Assembly: GCA_017554135.1 (NCBI GenBank)
Contig: JAFZIX010000049.1
Span: 1 to 18,468, forward strand
Direction of reading: 5' to 3'
DNA length: 18,468 bases
Origin: Bacteroidales bacterium
GTDB lineage: Bacteria; Bacteroidota; Bacteroidia; Bacteroidales; UBA932
Position numbers and translations under genes: made by a program. Below are positions 7,023 through 15,490 of the stretch, piece by piece (the first letter of the stretch is position 1; each line of letters begins with the position of its first letter). The notes beneath the pieces are model-generated. The model had not been told where the DNA came from and searched no databases. It was given only the letters and a program-made list of their open reading frames with translations.

Positions 7023-9511
7023 CTTGCAGCATCTCCCCAAACAAAAATACTGGGTGTTCCGCTATTGTCTTTTACCACTACGGGTTTTTCATCAGCACCA
7101 GCCACCACACGGTCATCTCCCCAATACCAACTGTCGTACACGCAGCGGAGCAAGGCTTTGTCCACTGTAATCGGTGTTACCGTCTTGTTATTCTTATCTA
7201 CTTTCACCGCACCATTGGCCGACCAGTAATTACCGCCAAACTGCCATTCAAACACTTCTTTTGTCGAGAGCATGGAAATGAAGCGGACCTCTCCCTCCGT
7301 GGGCAAACGCCAACGGCCGGCCGGGAACCCGTTTTCCTGCAAAGAGGCGCAGCGCATCTTGGCTTGCTCCAAGGGCGTTCCGTCGTATTCACTACCACTA
7401 AGCTTTGTGGAAATACGGTAAGCCGGAGCAAGCATATTCCGGGTACGTTCAGAAGCTTCCGTTGGATAATAATGCTCAAGACTCCGCTGCGTTGCTTCAA
7501 TTTCCCCGTCCTTTAAGGCATAAGCTTCATCGAAGCCTTCCGCATATTCTCCTTCAGGGCGCAGGTCTACCGGTGTGCTCTGCCTGGGGTCTCCCAACAC
7601 GAATTCGGAGCCCTCCGGCAAAACGGAAACATCTATCCGGTACATATCTGTACCGCCGCTGGAATAGTGCACCACCCGCCAGATATGATCCAGCTTCCAG
7701 GCTTCTTTCTGGTCTGTAGGGACGTCTTTCAAATCTGCTTCATAACGAACGCGAGTATACTGATCATTATTTACATACACATAGCCCCAATTGTCCGGCG
7801 TGGTAGGCCCGGTTTCGCCTGTCCAGGTATCAGGATTCTTCGTGGCCTTAATGGAAAGACCCGGGTATTGAACGATCGTCACATGCTTATTATACTGCGC
7901 CATCCACGCTTGCGAGCTTTCGGCATGTCCGACATCAAAGGTGATGGTATAAGGAGAATAGTCAAACGACAGGGAAGAATAATTATTGTTAAGAGCATGG
8001 GTAAACTCGATGGTTTTACTCGTTATTTGGAGCCAGTCCTCCCCATCAGGAGCCAAGGCCTTCCGCTGCTCCTCCGAATACTCCAGATAAAAACTGCCGT
8101 CCGGATAAATATCGTCGTATGTAAACTCATCTGAATGGCTCACTTGCTTTACATCTCCCTTGTACCGAGTATTATATCCCGTAGTCTGGTCCTCACCATA
8201 ATAAGGTCGGGTAACATGGATATTCGTTATCTTGATAGGGTTACTGGTAGTATACTTAATGGACAATGCGGGCTGGTTGTATAGGGAGAATTCCGTATCC
8301 TCCACCGATAGATAGCGGGCATTGCCAATGCTGGCCTTGTTCACCACCACTTCCTTCTCCTGCCAATCTACAATATACATGCTGGCCGGGAGTTCTACTG
8401 CTTCTTCGTCGGTTTCGGCGCCAAGAACGCCCACTTCAATGTCGTAATGATACCAATTATTGCGCACAAAACTGTTCAGAAACTCTCCGCCACGACGATC
8501 CTGCGGAATGAGAATCTTATAATAGAACTCGTGCTGTCCCGAAGGCTGGCGGTCCCAGGTCATCACCAGTTTCAGGTACGGTTCTTTCTCATCGCCGGAA
8601 TTCCAATGACTGGGATAGGTATACATGGGGAAGGTATTGTAAAAATCTCCGCTCTTATCAAAATACTGTACCTTATCTTCGTCAAAAAACGCCAAGCGAT
8701 TATTATCATAGCCGAAGTAATCCGTTTCTTGGGGCGTAATGCCACCAGTTGTACCGGCAGGGCTTCCACTCAGAGCCACTTTGTTTACGCCATTCATCAA
8801 GTACACCTGCATGGACCAGAGGCGAGGGGTCCACACTTCCGTGTACGGATTGCCATCAGCATCCGTGCGCTCTACCTCGACTCTTTCCTCCGTTTTGATT
8901 CCCACCGTAATCTTGCTCGCGTAACGGGCCAGTTCCACCACGCCTTGCGAGACCATCTTCTGGCTTCTTCCTGCCAGGGTAATGGAGGTTTGTCCGCTCA
9001 TGACAAACTGTTCCTGGCGATGATTAAGATATTTATCCCACGCAAAGTTTGCCGAAATTACTTGAGCCAAAATGTTGTCCAAAGAGGTGTCTTCCAAATC
9101 TTCCAGAGTGCCCTCCGGAGCATTGGCTATGGCAAAAACGGTTGCTTCCGTAATATTGTCATGGACAGGGAATATCAGATAATTCACCTGGTTGGTGGTG
9201 AGCTCCACACGGAAAACGTCGTTGTCACGTCTGCCGGAAGTCTTCCGAACATGATAGGTAGCCTGCTGGGATGTGGCTCCGCCCGGATAGAAATAGAAAT
9301 CCACCCACTTGATATCATTCTCATGGTACGGATTCTCTCCACTTTCCGTTCCATTACTGCCGGCCTTGGTGGGGTCTGACGGATTCACGCAGGACAGCTC
9401 CAGTTCAATTACCGGCCCATCCCACGCGGGCTGCTCCTGCTCCTGATTCTCCTTTACGCACGCTGCGAGCAGAAGAACCGACAGTAACCAATATGACAGC
9501 CGGCGCATCAT
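7019..9511 (-). CDS. DUF4906-like fimbrial subunit with C-terminal WRLPT (FISUMP/FGE-like) domain
   Basis: An 830-aa lipoprotein. The chosen start is the ATG at 9511: its ATGA overlaps the preceding stop, and it begins directly with a signal peptide (MMRRLSYWLLSVLLLAAC, Cys18). A start at 9541 would add ten residues ahead of it without purpose. Residues about 35-300 are fimbrillin-like, with TKA at 48-50 and a core reading VVELARYASKITVGI; LYNQPALSIKYTTSNPI begins a second set of strands. The last 130 residues carry the pattern NMLAPAYRIST ... AKMRCASLQENGFPAGRWRL, then PTEGEVRFISML, NYWSANGA and RCVYDSWYWGDD. I recognise this signature from Bacteroides fimbrial-locus proteins often labelled DUF4906, and its WRLPTEGE core resembles FISUMP and formylglycine-generating-enzyme/C-type-lectin folds. 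Two Cys (in RCASL and RCVYD) could form a disulfide. Probable role: accessory or adhesive pilus subunit. The exact family name is from memory. Confidence 0.75.
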   Translation of the reverse strand: MMRRLSYWLLSVLLLAACVKENQEQEQPAWDGPVIELELSCVNPSDPTKAGSNGTESGENPYHENDIKWVDFYFYPGGATSQQATYHVRKTSGRRDNDVFRVELTTNQVNYLIFPVHDNITEATVFAIANAPEGTLEDLEDTSLDNILAQVISANFAWDKYLNHRQEQFVMSGQTSITLAGRSQKMVSQGVVELARYASKITVGIKTEERVEVERTDADGNPYTEVWTPRLWSMQVYLMNGVNKVALSGSPAGTTGGITPQETDYFGYDNNRLAFFDEDKVQYFDKSGDFYNTFPMYTYPSHWNSGDEKEPYLKLVMTWDRQPSGQHEFYYKILIPQDRRGGEFLNSFVRNNWYHYDIEVGVLGAETDEEAVELPASMYIVDWQEKEVVVNKASIGNARYLSVEDTEFSLYNQPALSIKYTTSNPIKITNIHVTRPYYGEDQTTGYNTRYKGDVKQVSHSDEFTYDDIYPDGSFYLEYSEEQRKALAPDGEDWLQITSKTIEFTHALNNNYSSLSFDYSPYTITFDVGHAESSQAWMAQYNKHVTIVQYPGLSIKATKNPDTWTGETGPTTPDNWGYVYVNNDQYTRVRYEADLKDVPTDQKEAWKLDHIWRVVHYSSGGTDMYRIDVSVLPEGSEFVLGDPRQSTPVDLRPEGEYAEGFDEAYALKDGEIEATQRSLEHYYPTEASERTRNMLAPAYRISTKLSGSEYDGTPLEQAKMRCASLQENGFPAGRWRLPTEGEVRFISMLSTKEVFEWQFGGNYWSANGAVKVDKNNKTVTPITVDKALLRCVYDSWYWGDDRVVAGADEKPVVVKDNSGTPSIFVWGDAAR

Positions 9512-11043
9512 ATGTAGAAGCGGTAAATCTGGTCTATACATTCGGAGGCGCCGGAAATCTCACGGTCACCGTCCGGGGTATATGCTTTAAACTCCAGGGT
9601 AATGGTGCTTCCCGTGGGGTCCTTGGTGTATTCGGGGTCCCGGTTGCGGTCTATCAGGATGTCTATACGACCGCCGTTATGGGTAGGGTCGATGGTCGCC
9701 TCTTCCGTTACCGTAAAGGCCTCCAGGCTACTGGTTGAACCCTTGCGCTCAATCACCAGCTTTCCGCCCTGGGGCGTCGTCACATACAAATATCCCCGGC
9801 ACGCCCGTTTAGGATCCAGGAACACATTATACACATTTGTCTCTCCTACTCTTACTACATCCGCCGCCGTGGAACGGTCTACCGTAAACTTCTGGACAAC
9901 CTGAAGCGTCTCATTGTTAAACTTAATGGTGTAATTGTTCTTGTCCCAGGGCAGAACGCTTACGCCCAACTGAAGGGTTCGGTTGGAGATAAAGTATCCG
10001 TACACTGTCCAGGTGTGGTTGCGGGCAAAGTCTCCGGCCTTGTCCATCGTGAAAGACATCTCTTTGTGCTCCGTTATATTATTCTTCGTGATGGAATAAT
10101 ACACGGTACCCGTAAGGCGTTTGTCACTCTCCCGCAAGTAATAAGTGCCCAGGTGGGAGAGTTGGTTGCTGCTAATGCCGTCTTTGATAAGCCGCTCGTA
10201 GCTAGGGCCGTCCTGACCGGCGTAGGAGTAAATTTCCGGAGTCTCGGAGTACTTTAAAGCCAAAGAGTTGGGCCATGGAATCTCCAAATCGGACGATATG
10301 TAATCCGTGCCGATTCTATAGTCGTTGGGAGAGAAAACATATTCAGATTCCGGAATCTGGTTTCCATCCAGAACGACCTTCTCAATGGCATACTCTTCCT
10401 CCGTATTGTTCTCCGTGTACATCTGGCTGAAGATGAAACGAAGCTTGGATACGGCACGGCCCACCGAAACGGTTGGGACCTTAAGGAAAGGTTCTTCACC
10501 CCCTACCGTCAGTCCCATACCCACACCGCTCATGGGAAGACCTCCATCAGGAACAGCTGTGACAGGCTTGATGGTGCTGAAATAGTTGTCCCCGCCAAAC
10601 ATGGCATCATTCACTTCTGCCCAAGTAGAGTTCTCTGTCAAATTGCTGTTGATGGATGCTCCGTTTACCAGGACAAACACATCCACCTCGGGGCGTTCCA
10701 GCATAAACGTCTGCCCCACACTTAGGGAGTATTTACGGACGCCACCCGCTGCGGGAAGATCCTTTATATCATTCACCAACAGGCTCCCCACCTTTTCATG
10801 GGCGTGGCTTCCTTCCGTGGTAGAGTAAAACACCCAAATGCCAAGGCTGTTAATGGCATTCTCTTTGGTCTCTGCGGGAACCTCTCCTACCGTGGCTCGT
10901 GTCAGGAGATCGGTGTCCTCGGGGAATTCAATGGCAATGCTCAGCTTCGGACAACCTTCTGCGTCGAGCTGGTCGTCGATAAGGCTGCAGGAGGCCAGGA
11001 AGACCACCGGCAAGAGAAGCCATATGAATAATCTCTTTCTCAT
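9508..11043 (-). CDS. Fimbrillin-like minor pilus subunit lipoprotein
   Basis: A 511-aa lipoprotein with signal peptide MRKRLFIWLLLPVVFLASC (Cys19). After the first beta-strand (KLSIAIEFPE) comes LLTRATVGE, with Arg49-Ala50 exactly where P. gingivalis Mfa1 is reported to be cut. The body has the usual fimbrillin pattern: INSLGIWVFYS, then VDVFVLVNG, then a long insert, VSVGRAVSKLRFIFSQ, and LGTYYLRESDKRLTGTVYYS before a strand-rich C-terminus beginning TLQLGVSVLPWDKNNYTIKF. The last 110 residues add a small beta domain (KLVIERKGSTSSLEAFTVTE ... ITLEFKAYTPDGDREI) with one Cys near the end. Its stop overlaps the next start (ATGA), and its own start overlaps the previous stop (TAATG). The role is likely a minor or adaptor subunit, comparable in position to Mfa3/FimC-type accessories; no orthologue can be named. 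Confidence 0.75.
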   Translation of the reverse strand: MRKRLFIWLLLPVVFLASCSLIDDQLDAEGCPKLSIAIEFPEDTDLLTRATVGEVPAETKENAINSLGIWVFYSTTEGSHAHEKVGSLLVNDIKDLPAAGGVRKYSLSVGQTFMLERPEVDVFVLVNGASINSNLTENSTWAEVNDAMFGGDNYFSTIKPVTAVPDGGLPMSGVGMGLTVGGEEPFLKVPTVSVGRAVSKLRFIFSQMYTENNTEEEYAIEKVVLDGNQIPESEYVFSPNDYRIGTDYISSDLEIPWPNSLALKYSETPEIYSYAGQDGPSYERLIKDGISSNQLSHLGTYYLRESDKRLTGTVYYSITKNNITEHKEMSFTMDKAGDFARNHTWTVYGYFISNRTLQLGVSVLPWDKNNYTIKFNNETLQVVQKFTVDRSTAADVVRVGETNVYNVFLDPKRACRGYLYVTTPQGGKLVIERKGSTSSLEAFTVTEEATIDPTHNGGRIDILIDRNRDPEYTKDPTGSTITLEFKAYTPDGDREISGASECIDQIYRFYI

Positions 11044-12983
11044 TACTCCAGTAACAAGGTAGAGGGGGAGGACAGTTCCCAGTTCACTTTGGTCTGGACG
11101 CCCAGGACAAGCTGTGATTGGCCCAAATCCGGCACGCAGTTATAAGCACCGGCCAGCGAGTGAATCACACAGGTAACGTATGTAATGTGGCCTTTTACCA
11201 CCACGCTGTCAAATTCACGTTCTCCGGCTGGCAGTTCCAGTTTGCCCAACAGATAGAATTTCCGGCCGGGAAGGATGCGGCCATCGGCGCCGTAGAAGGT
11301 CTTTCCCGTATCGTTCCTCAGTTCCAGGCAGATGAAGGCATCCATGTTGTCCGGCGTCTGGAGGGAAAGCGTGCGGATGGGGACAAGCTCTTGTTCGTGG
11401 CCCTCGTCATCTTTGTCCGGTTTTATCAAATATACACCCGGGATGTCGTCGTCATAAATGTAGTATTCGCCGTCCTCCGAGTACACGGGATTGAAGTCGA
11501 AGGTTTGGGCATACTGACGACCTATTACAAAGCCAGTCACCGGAAGGTTGGTCCCGATTGCATCCACGGTCGTTTCTACCAGTTCGTCGTTGTCTTGAAG
11601 GCGGGAGGTCGTTGCCTTAATCGTGGCCGAAATCATCCCAACACCAAACTTGGCGGGCGTCACAAGGGCAATGGATTTGGTGTTATTGGTCACCATATTG
11701 CCCAGGTCGTAGTCGGATAAAACTTCTTCCCATGAATGATAGCTCTCGTACCCCTCCTGGATATTGTCTTTATCAGAAGTAAGAATGGATGTATTGGAAT
11801 AATAATAGAGCGCAGGCGGAAAACAATAGCGGTCCATGGGCGCAATGCCCTCCACGCCACTGTTCAAGGGGACAACAAATCCGGCCGGTGTCCAACGAAG
11901 GACGGCACAGCCTGAAGGAAGCCCTAGACTTTCGGGGTATAGCCTCACGTCTTCGTCTAAAAACTCTACAGCATCGTTAACCACTTGGATTGTTGCGTGA
12001 TCCGAAGCATCCTTTACGCCTCCTTTAATAAATGAAAGAAGGGCGTCGGCCATGGCATCATACAACTCCTTATAAAGCAGTCTGGGAGCAGTCTGTTCGA
12101 GACCTTTTCGGGCCTCATACGCCACTCCGTTCTTTACCACTTCAACCACATTCGTATTGTGACTTTCGTAACCGCTGAGGACGCTGTATAAACTGGTAAG
12201 AAGGTCCTCTACCAGCGGGCCGGAGCCGGACAAAACCGCACCATCGTTGGTCATTTGACGGTAAAGCTCCCGGAGCGTCTCGTCTCCTATGGATTCGTTC
12301 CAGTTAACAGTGATCCATTCGTTGGGGACCGTGGTCGGATCCTCCGGGTCGGAGGCTTCGCCATAGTACGCGTGAACATCTATCTTTTTTCCTTGCAAGA
12401 TTCTGTTCAGCGTCTCACGGATAACACGGGCTGGCTCCGGGACTCCGTCTCCTTCGAACATAATATCCGGGGAGAAACCCAGGGAAGAGACCCGCGTGGC
12501 GGGATCAGCCTTGCTGAAACCGTCACTGAGGATCAGCGAACCATAGCGATGCTTAGATGCGGCATCATCCCCGCTCCCGGGCGCGCGACCATACAGAAGC
12601 AACGCGCCTGTCCGGGTGGGGATCCAGGCATCAATGCCGGAGGAGTACAAATAGGAGCTGGTGGACGCAAACAGATTGGCAAAACCCGGCGCGTCCATCT
12701 GGCGGTTGTGAGCCTGGGAATCCGAAGTTACTGGCGTGGTTTGGGCAAAAGGAATGACCCGGATATCGGTGAGTCCTCGGAATATCGGATGGTCCTTCAT
12801 CTCCGTAAAAATAGAGACATCCGCCTTGGTCCGCCCCCCATCATTGCCCGTTTCAACCGAAAGGGCAAGATGGACTGAGCGCAACGTCGACGTGCTGTCT
12901 GGCCCTTCCAGCTTATTGGATTCACAAGCTAAAAGGGCCGGCAGCAATAGGAGAATACCGATATGCCGACAACGGGGATTCAT
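11043..12983 (-). CDS. Second Mfa1-like fimbrial stalk subunit (646 aa paralogue)
   Basis: A 646-aa lipoprotein precursor (signal peptide ending LLAC, Cys20). It is clearly related to the 823-aa protein encoded upstream. Shared landmarks in the same order are: an N-terminal strand then GRTKA (Lys53-Ala54); TGALLLYGRA versus NAVAFYGKA; a helical insert of about 200 residues; CAVLRWTPAGF versus AAIMQCSPNW; FPPALYYYSNTSI versus FPPELMYYGNSSL; TKSIALVTPAKFGVGMISAT versus TRSVAMKNTINYGTALLKST; LPVTGFVIG versus GFMVTGIVVG; FYLLGKLELP versus FYLVGKLSLS; and a C-terminal strand after AYNCVPDLGQSQLVLGVQ. These match the Mfa1 family of type V pili, in which the C-terminal strand completes the neighbouring subunit. 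It begins 3 bases after the previous stop. It may be a second stalk component or a stalk-to-tip adaptor. Longer than P. gingivalis Mfa1 (about 560 aa). Confidence 0.8.
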   Translation of the reverse strand: MNPRCRHIGILLLLPALLACESNKLEGPDSTSTLRSVHLALSVETGNDGGRTKADVSIFTEMKDHPIFRGLTDIRVIPFAQTTPVTSDSQAHNRQMDAPGFANLFASTSSYLYSSGIDAWIPTRTGALLLYGRAPGSGDDAASKHRYGSLILSDGFSKADPATRVSSLGFSPDIMFEGDGVPEPARVIRETLNRILQGKKIDVHAYYGEASDPEDPTTVPNEWITVNWNESIGDETLRELYRQMTNDGAVLSGSGPLVEDLLTSLYSVLSGYESHNTNVVEVVKNGVAYEARKGLEQTAPRLLYKELYDAMADALLSFIKGGVKDASDHATIQVVNDAVEFLDEDVRLYPESLGLPSGCAVLRWTPAGFVVPLNSGVEGIAPMDRYCFPPALYYYSNTSILTSDKDNIQEGYESYHSWEEVLSDYDLGNMVTNNTKSIALVTPAKFGVGMISATIKATTSRLQDNDELVETTVDAIGTNLPVTGFVIGRQYAQTFDFNPVYSEDGEYYIYDDDIPGVYLIKPDKDDEGHEQELVPIRTLSLQTPDNMDAFICLELRNDTGKTFYGADGRILPGRKFYLLGKLELPAGEREFDSVVVKGHITYVTCVIHSLAGAYNCVPDLGQSQLVLGVQTKVNWELSSPSTLLLE

Positions 12984-12986
12984 CGA

Positions 12987-15458
12987 TTATTCGAGTGTGC
13001 CCATATTCACAACAAACCCAAGACCAGGCTGCCAGGTAAGATCAATGGAGAGGCCCAGGGACACCTGGGAGGTCCTCAGATCCGGCACGGTCACATAGGC
13101 ATGCTTGAGCGCATCCGCATTAAGGAGCAAGGTCGCTTCCGTCACGTAATCCTGCATGAAGACACGGGGTGCATTCACGGTTTCGCCCGTAAGCGGATTA
13201 TAAGGAGGGTAATTGTAATCTTTGCGGCTAAGGTTCTTAAACGCATCCTCACTCTTCGCGCGGGCGCTGGCAATTGCCGCGGACAGAGAGAGTTTTCCTA
13301 CCAGGTAGAAAATACCGTTTTTACGCACCATGTTGAGCTCTCCCCAGAAATCCTGACCGGTTTGATTATAAAGTTCAATAGCGATGTACACATCACTCTG
13401 CTCAGTGGCTTTCTTTGTTGCATCGTAGTTGTCCCAAACCATGGTATAAATGGGGTCAGTGTTCTGACCAATTTTATAACCATCCACTACCCGGTCATAA
13501 ATCATCTTATTGAAGGGATTTTTAGCAAAAGTTAGACCTGTATAACATTGATTTTCTGCGTCCCAACCCATGGCCGTATAATTACCACTATCCGGATAGC
13601 GGGTGAAATCCCAGCCCATCACGTCGGCCTGGCCGCCCACCACGATGCCGGTAACCATGAAACCTCCGGAGCTGCCCGTCACCGGGATGGAATTGTCCTG
13701 TTCTCCAGGGTGCAAGGCGGCATTGTTATCCAGGAGTGCCGTAACGCCGTCGGCATAGCGAACAGTAGATTTGAGCAGCGCCGTTCCATAATTGATGGTA
13801 TTCTTCATGGCAACGCTGCGGGTTTTAGAGTCGACAGCTCCATTCAACGCCCAAGTGCTGTCCCAGCTATCGGTCTCGCCCCATAGGGAAGCTGCATCGG
13901 GGAAGTCTTTCGCCTTCTTCTCCTTCTCAGAAACACGAAGGGATGAATTTCCGTAATACATCAGTTCAGGAGGGAAACGATAGTTCTGGATAGGGAATGT
14001 GGCATCACCCATGCCATATGCAGGAATGTTTTGGGTATACGAGAAATCATCCATATCCTGTTGGTCTGCCCAATTGGGACTGCACTGCATGATGGCGGCA
14101 CCGTAAGGAAGACCCACATTCTGGGGGAAACCAAAATAACCAGCAGACACGTTATAAAAGTAATCTACACCAAATTCCTTTTGGAATTTAGTTTTGATCG
14201 CCGTCCACTGACTTTGAGAGCTGGAGTTCTCCGCCGCAGCAGTGAGTTTCGTAAGGTCAACACCACCATTCGCGTCCCGTATAAAATTAAACCCATCGGT
14301 ATGGCGCTTGAAATACCGCTCCATGCGATCTTTAATCTGCTGTGCGAGGAGCAGGGCACAATGCTCTTCCCAAGAAGTAGGCGTGGATTGTACAGCCTTC
14401 TCCACAATAGAATACAAGTCCTCACAAACACGGAGAATGGAGGCTGTGCTACCGGCACGGAGTTCCGAATAGCTACCGCTCTTGACCACCGAAACAATGG
14501 AATAGTAAGCCAGACCCAGTGACTGTCCCAACGGTTTTAAAGTATAATACACAGCTGGATTGGTGCCCCCACCCGCCGTCTTGTATTGCTTGTCCGGGTC
14601 CGGGCTATCTGTTGTTATCGAATAATAGTACATGGTCCCCAGTTGCTTCCATGAAAGCTGGCCCGTATAGAATGTGTAAGTGACACCGTCTATTACTGCC
14701 ACATCCTGGTCTTTGGGGGATGCCGGAAGCTGTTCTGCTACACTTTCACTGGGAACAGGATACCAGAAAGCATAGGAACGGTTCTGATTCCCGGAAGGAT
14801 AGTGCCAAAACGTTGCCTCGTCCACCAGGCCGCTGACGATGAAATAGGTCAGCATGCTGGAAAAGAAGAAAGCACCCACATCAAAACGGTCTTGGCTGGA
14901 CATGCGGCTCTCAAGGGTAAATTTGAGGGTGCTCAAATCCGATGGATCACCACTAGCCTCGGCGCTACCCTGATAATCTTTGTCAGCCGTTTTAGTAGCC
15001 TTTCCATAAAAGGCAACGGCATTGGTCCCCAACGGTAATGCCAATTCGACCACGCGGGAAGAATTGTTGGCGTCAATTTCATCAGCATTGAAAAGGGCAC
15101 CCAGAGAAAAGTCTCGTGTCGCAGCAACGGCATGCGCCGCGTCTCCGGTACCAACCCAGGGATTATAGAAGAAATGTCCCTGGGATGCAGCGGCACCCTT
15201 GCCCAAATTAGAAGCATCCAGCTGATAAGCCAGCATATGCACCTGATCCATACCCAGGAACGAGCCTCCCACCTGGGCATACTTAGGTGTCGTCTTTGTG
15301 TCTTTGCCGGTGCCGGTAGAGACGTTGAGCACAAACTCAACGTTCACCGTGTTGGCTTCAGAATTGTACGTAGGATTTTGAGGGGCCGGCTCACGCTCGC
15401 AAGCAGCAAGCGCCACCAAAGCGGCAGCCAATCCTAGAAGATGAATCGTTTTTTTCAT
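12987..15458 (-). CDS. Mfa1-like major fimbrial (stalk) subunit, 823 aa
   Basis: An 823-aa lipoprotein precursor. The signal peptide MKKTIHLLGLAAALVALAAC has its lipid Cys at 20 and is followed by acidic/basic EREP. The first strand (NTVNVEFVLNVSTG) precedes KDTKTTP, with Lys55 at the expected processing site, although Thr replaces the usual Ala. The C-terminus carries the strongest family mark: VFMQDYVTEATLLLNADALK, then VTVPDLRTSQVSLGLSIDLT and WQPGL, closely resembling the C-terminal segment of Mfa1-family subunits, where this strand is donated during polymerisation. FYLVGKLSLSAA precedes it. The predicted role is the main pilus shaft on the cell surface. It lies 32 bases after the anchor gene; the gap is AT-rich with no recognisable -7 box, so it is probably co-transcribed. 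It is unusually long because of a helical insert around residues 330-460. Parts of the insert are AT-rich (38% GC in the hand-counted line 14161-14220). Confidence 0.85.
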   Translation of the reverse strand: MKKTIHLLGLAAALVALAACEREPAPQNPTYNSEANTVNVEFVLNVSTGTGKDTKTTPKYAQVGGSFLGMDQVHMLAYQLDASNLGKGAAASQGHFFYNPWVGTGDAAHAVAATRDFSLGALFNADEIDANNSSRVVELALPLGTNAVAFYGKATKTADKDYQGSAEASGDPSDLSTLKFTLESRMSSQDRFDVGAFFFSSMLTYFIVSGLVDEATFWHYPSGNQNRSYAFWYPVPSESVAEQLPASPKDQDVAVIDGVTYTFYTGQLSWKQLGTMYYYSITTDSPDPDKQYKTAGGGTNPAVYYTLKPLGQSLGLAYYSIVSVVKSGSYSELRAGSTASILRVCEDLYSIVEKAVQSTPTSWEEHCALLLAQQIKDRMERYFKRHTDGFNFIRDANGGVDLTKLTAAAENSSSQSQWTAIKTKFQKEFGVDYFYNVSAGYFGFPQNVGLPYGAAIMQCSPNWADQQDMDDFSYTQNIPAYGMGDATFPIQNYRFPPELMYYGNSSLRVSEKEKKAKDFPDAASLWGETDSWDSTWALNGAVDSKTRSVAMKNTINYGTALLKSTVRYADGVTALLDNNAALHPGEQDNSIPVTGSSGGFMVTGIVVGGQADVMGWDFTRYPDSGNYTAMGWDAENQCYTGLTFAKNPFNKMIYDRVVDGYKIGQNTDPIYTMVWDNYDATKKATEQSDVYIAIELYNQTGQDFWGELNMVRKNGIFYLVGKLSLSAAIASARAKSEDAFKNLSRKDYNYPPYNPLTGETVNAPRVFMQDYVTEATLLLNADALKHAYVTVPDLRTSQVSLGLSIDLTWQPGLGFVVNMGTLE

Positions 15459-15490
15459 ATAATACGTGTTTAATTGTTTGTTCCTTATAT

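Noticed and set aside
7023..7040. N-terminal extension MGRCCK of the 1071-aa protein
   Set aside because: It precedes a complete lipoprotein signal peptide, and the ATG at 7022 forms the ATGA overlap seen at the other junctions.
9512..9541. N-terminal extension of the 830-aa protein starting at 9541
   Set aside because: The extra ten residues are polar and lie ahead of a complete signal peptide; the ATG at 9511 gives the ATGA overlap.
15459..15490. A separate promoter for the 823-aa stalk gene in the AT-rich 32-base gap
   Set aside because: No TAnnTTTG-like box is present on the minus strand and the gap is too short to hold a full promoter; an element inside the anchor gene cannot be excluded.
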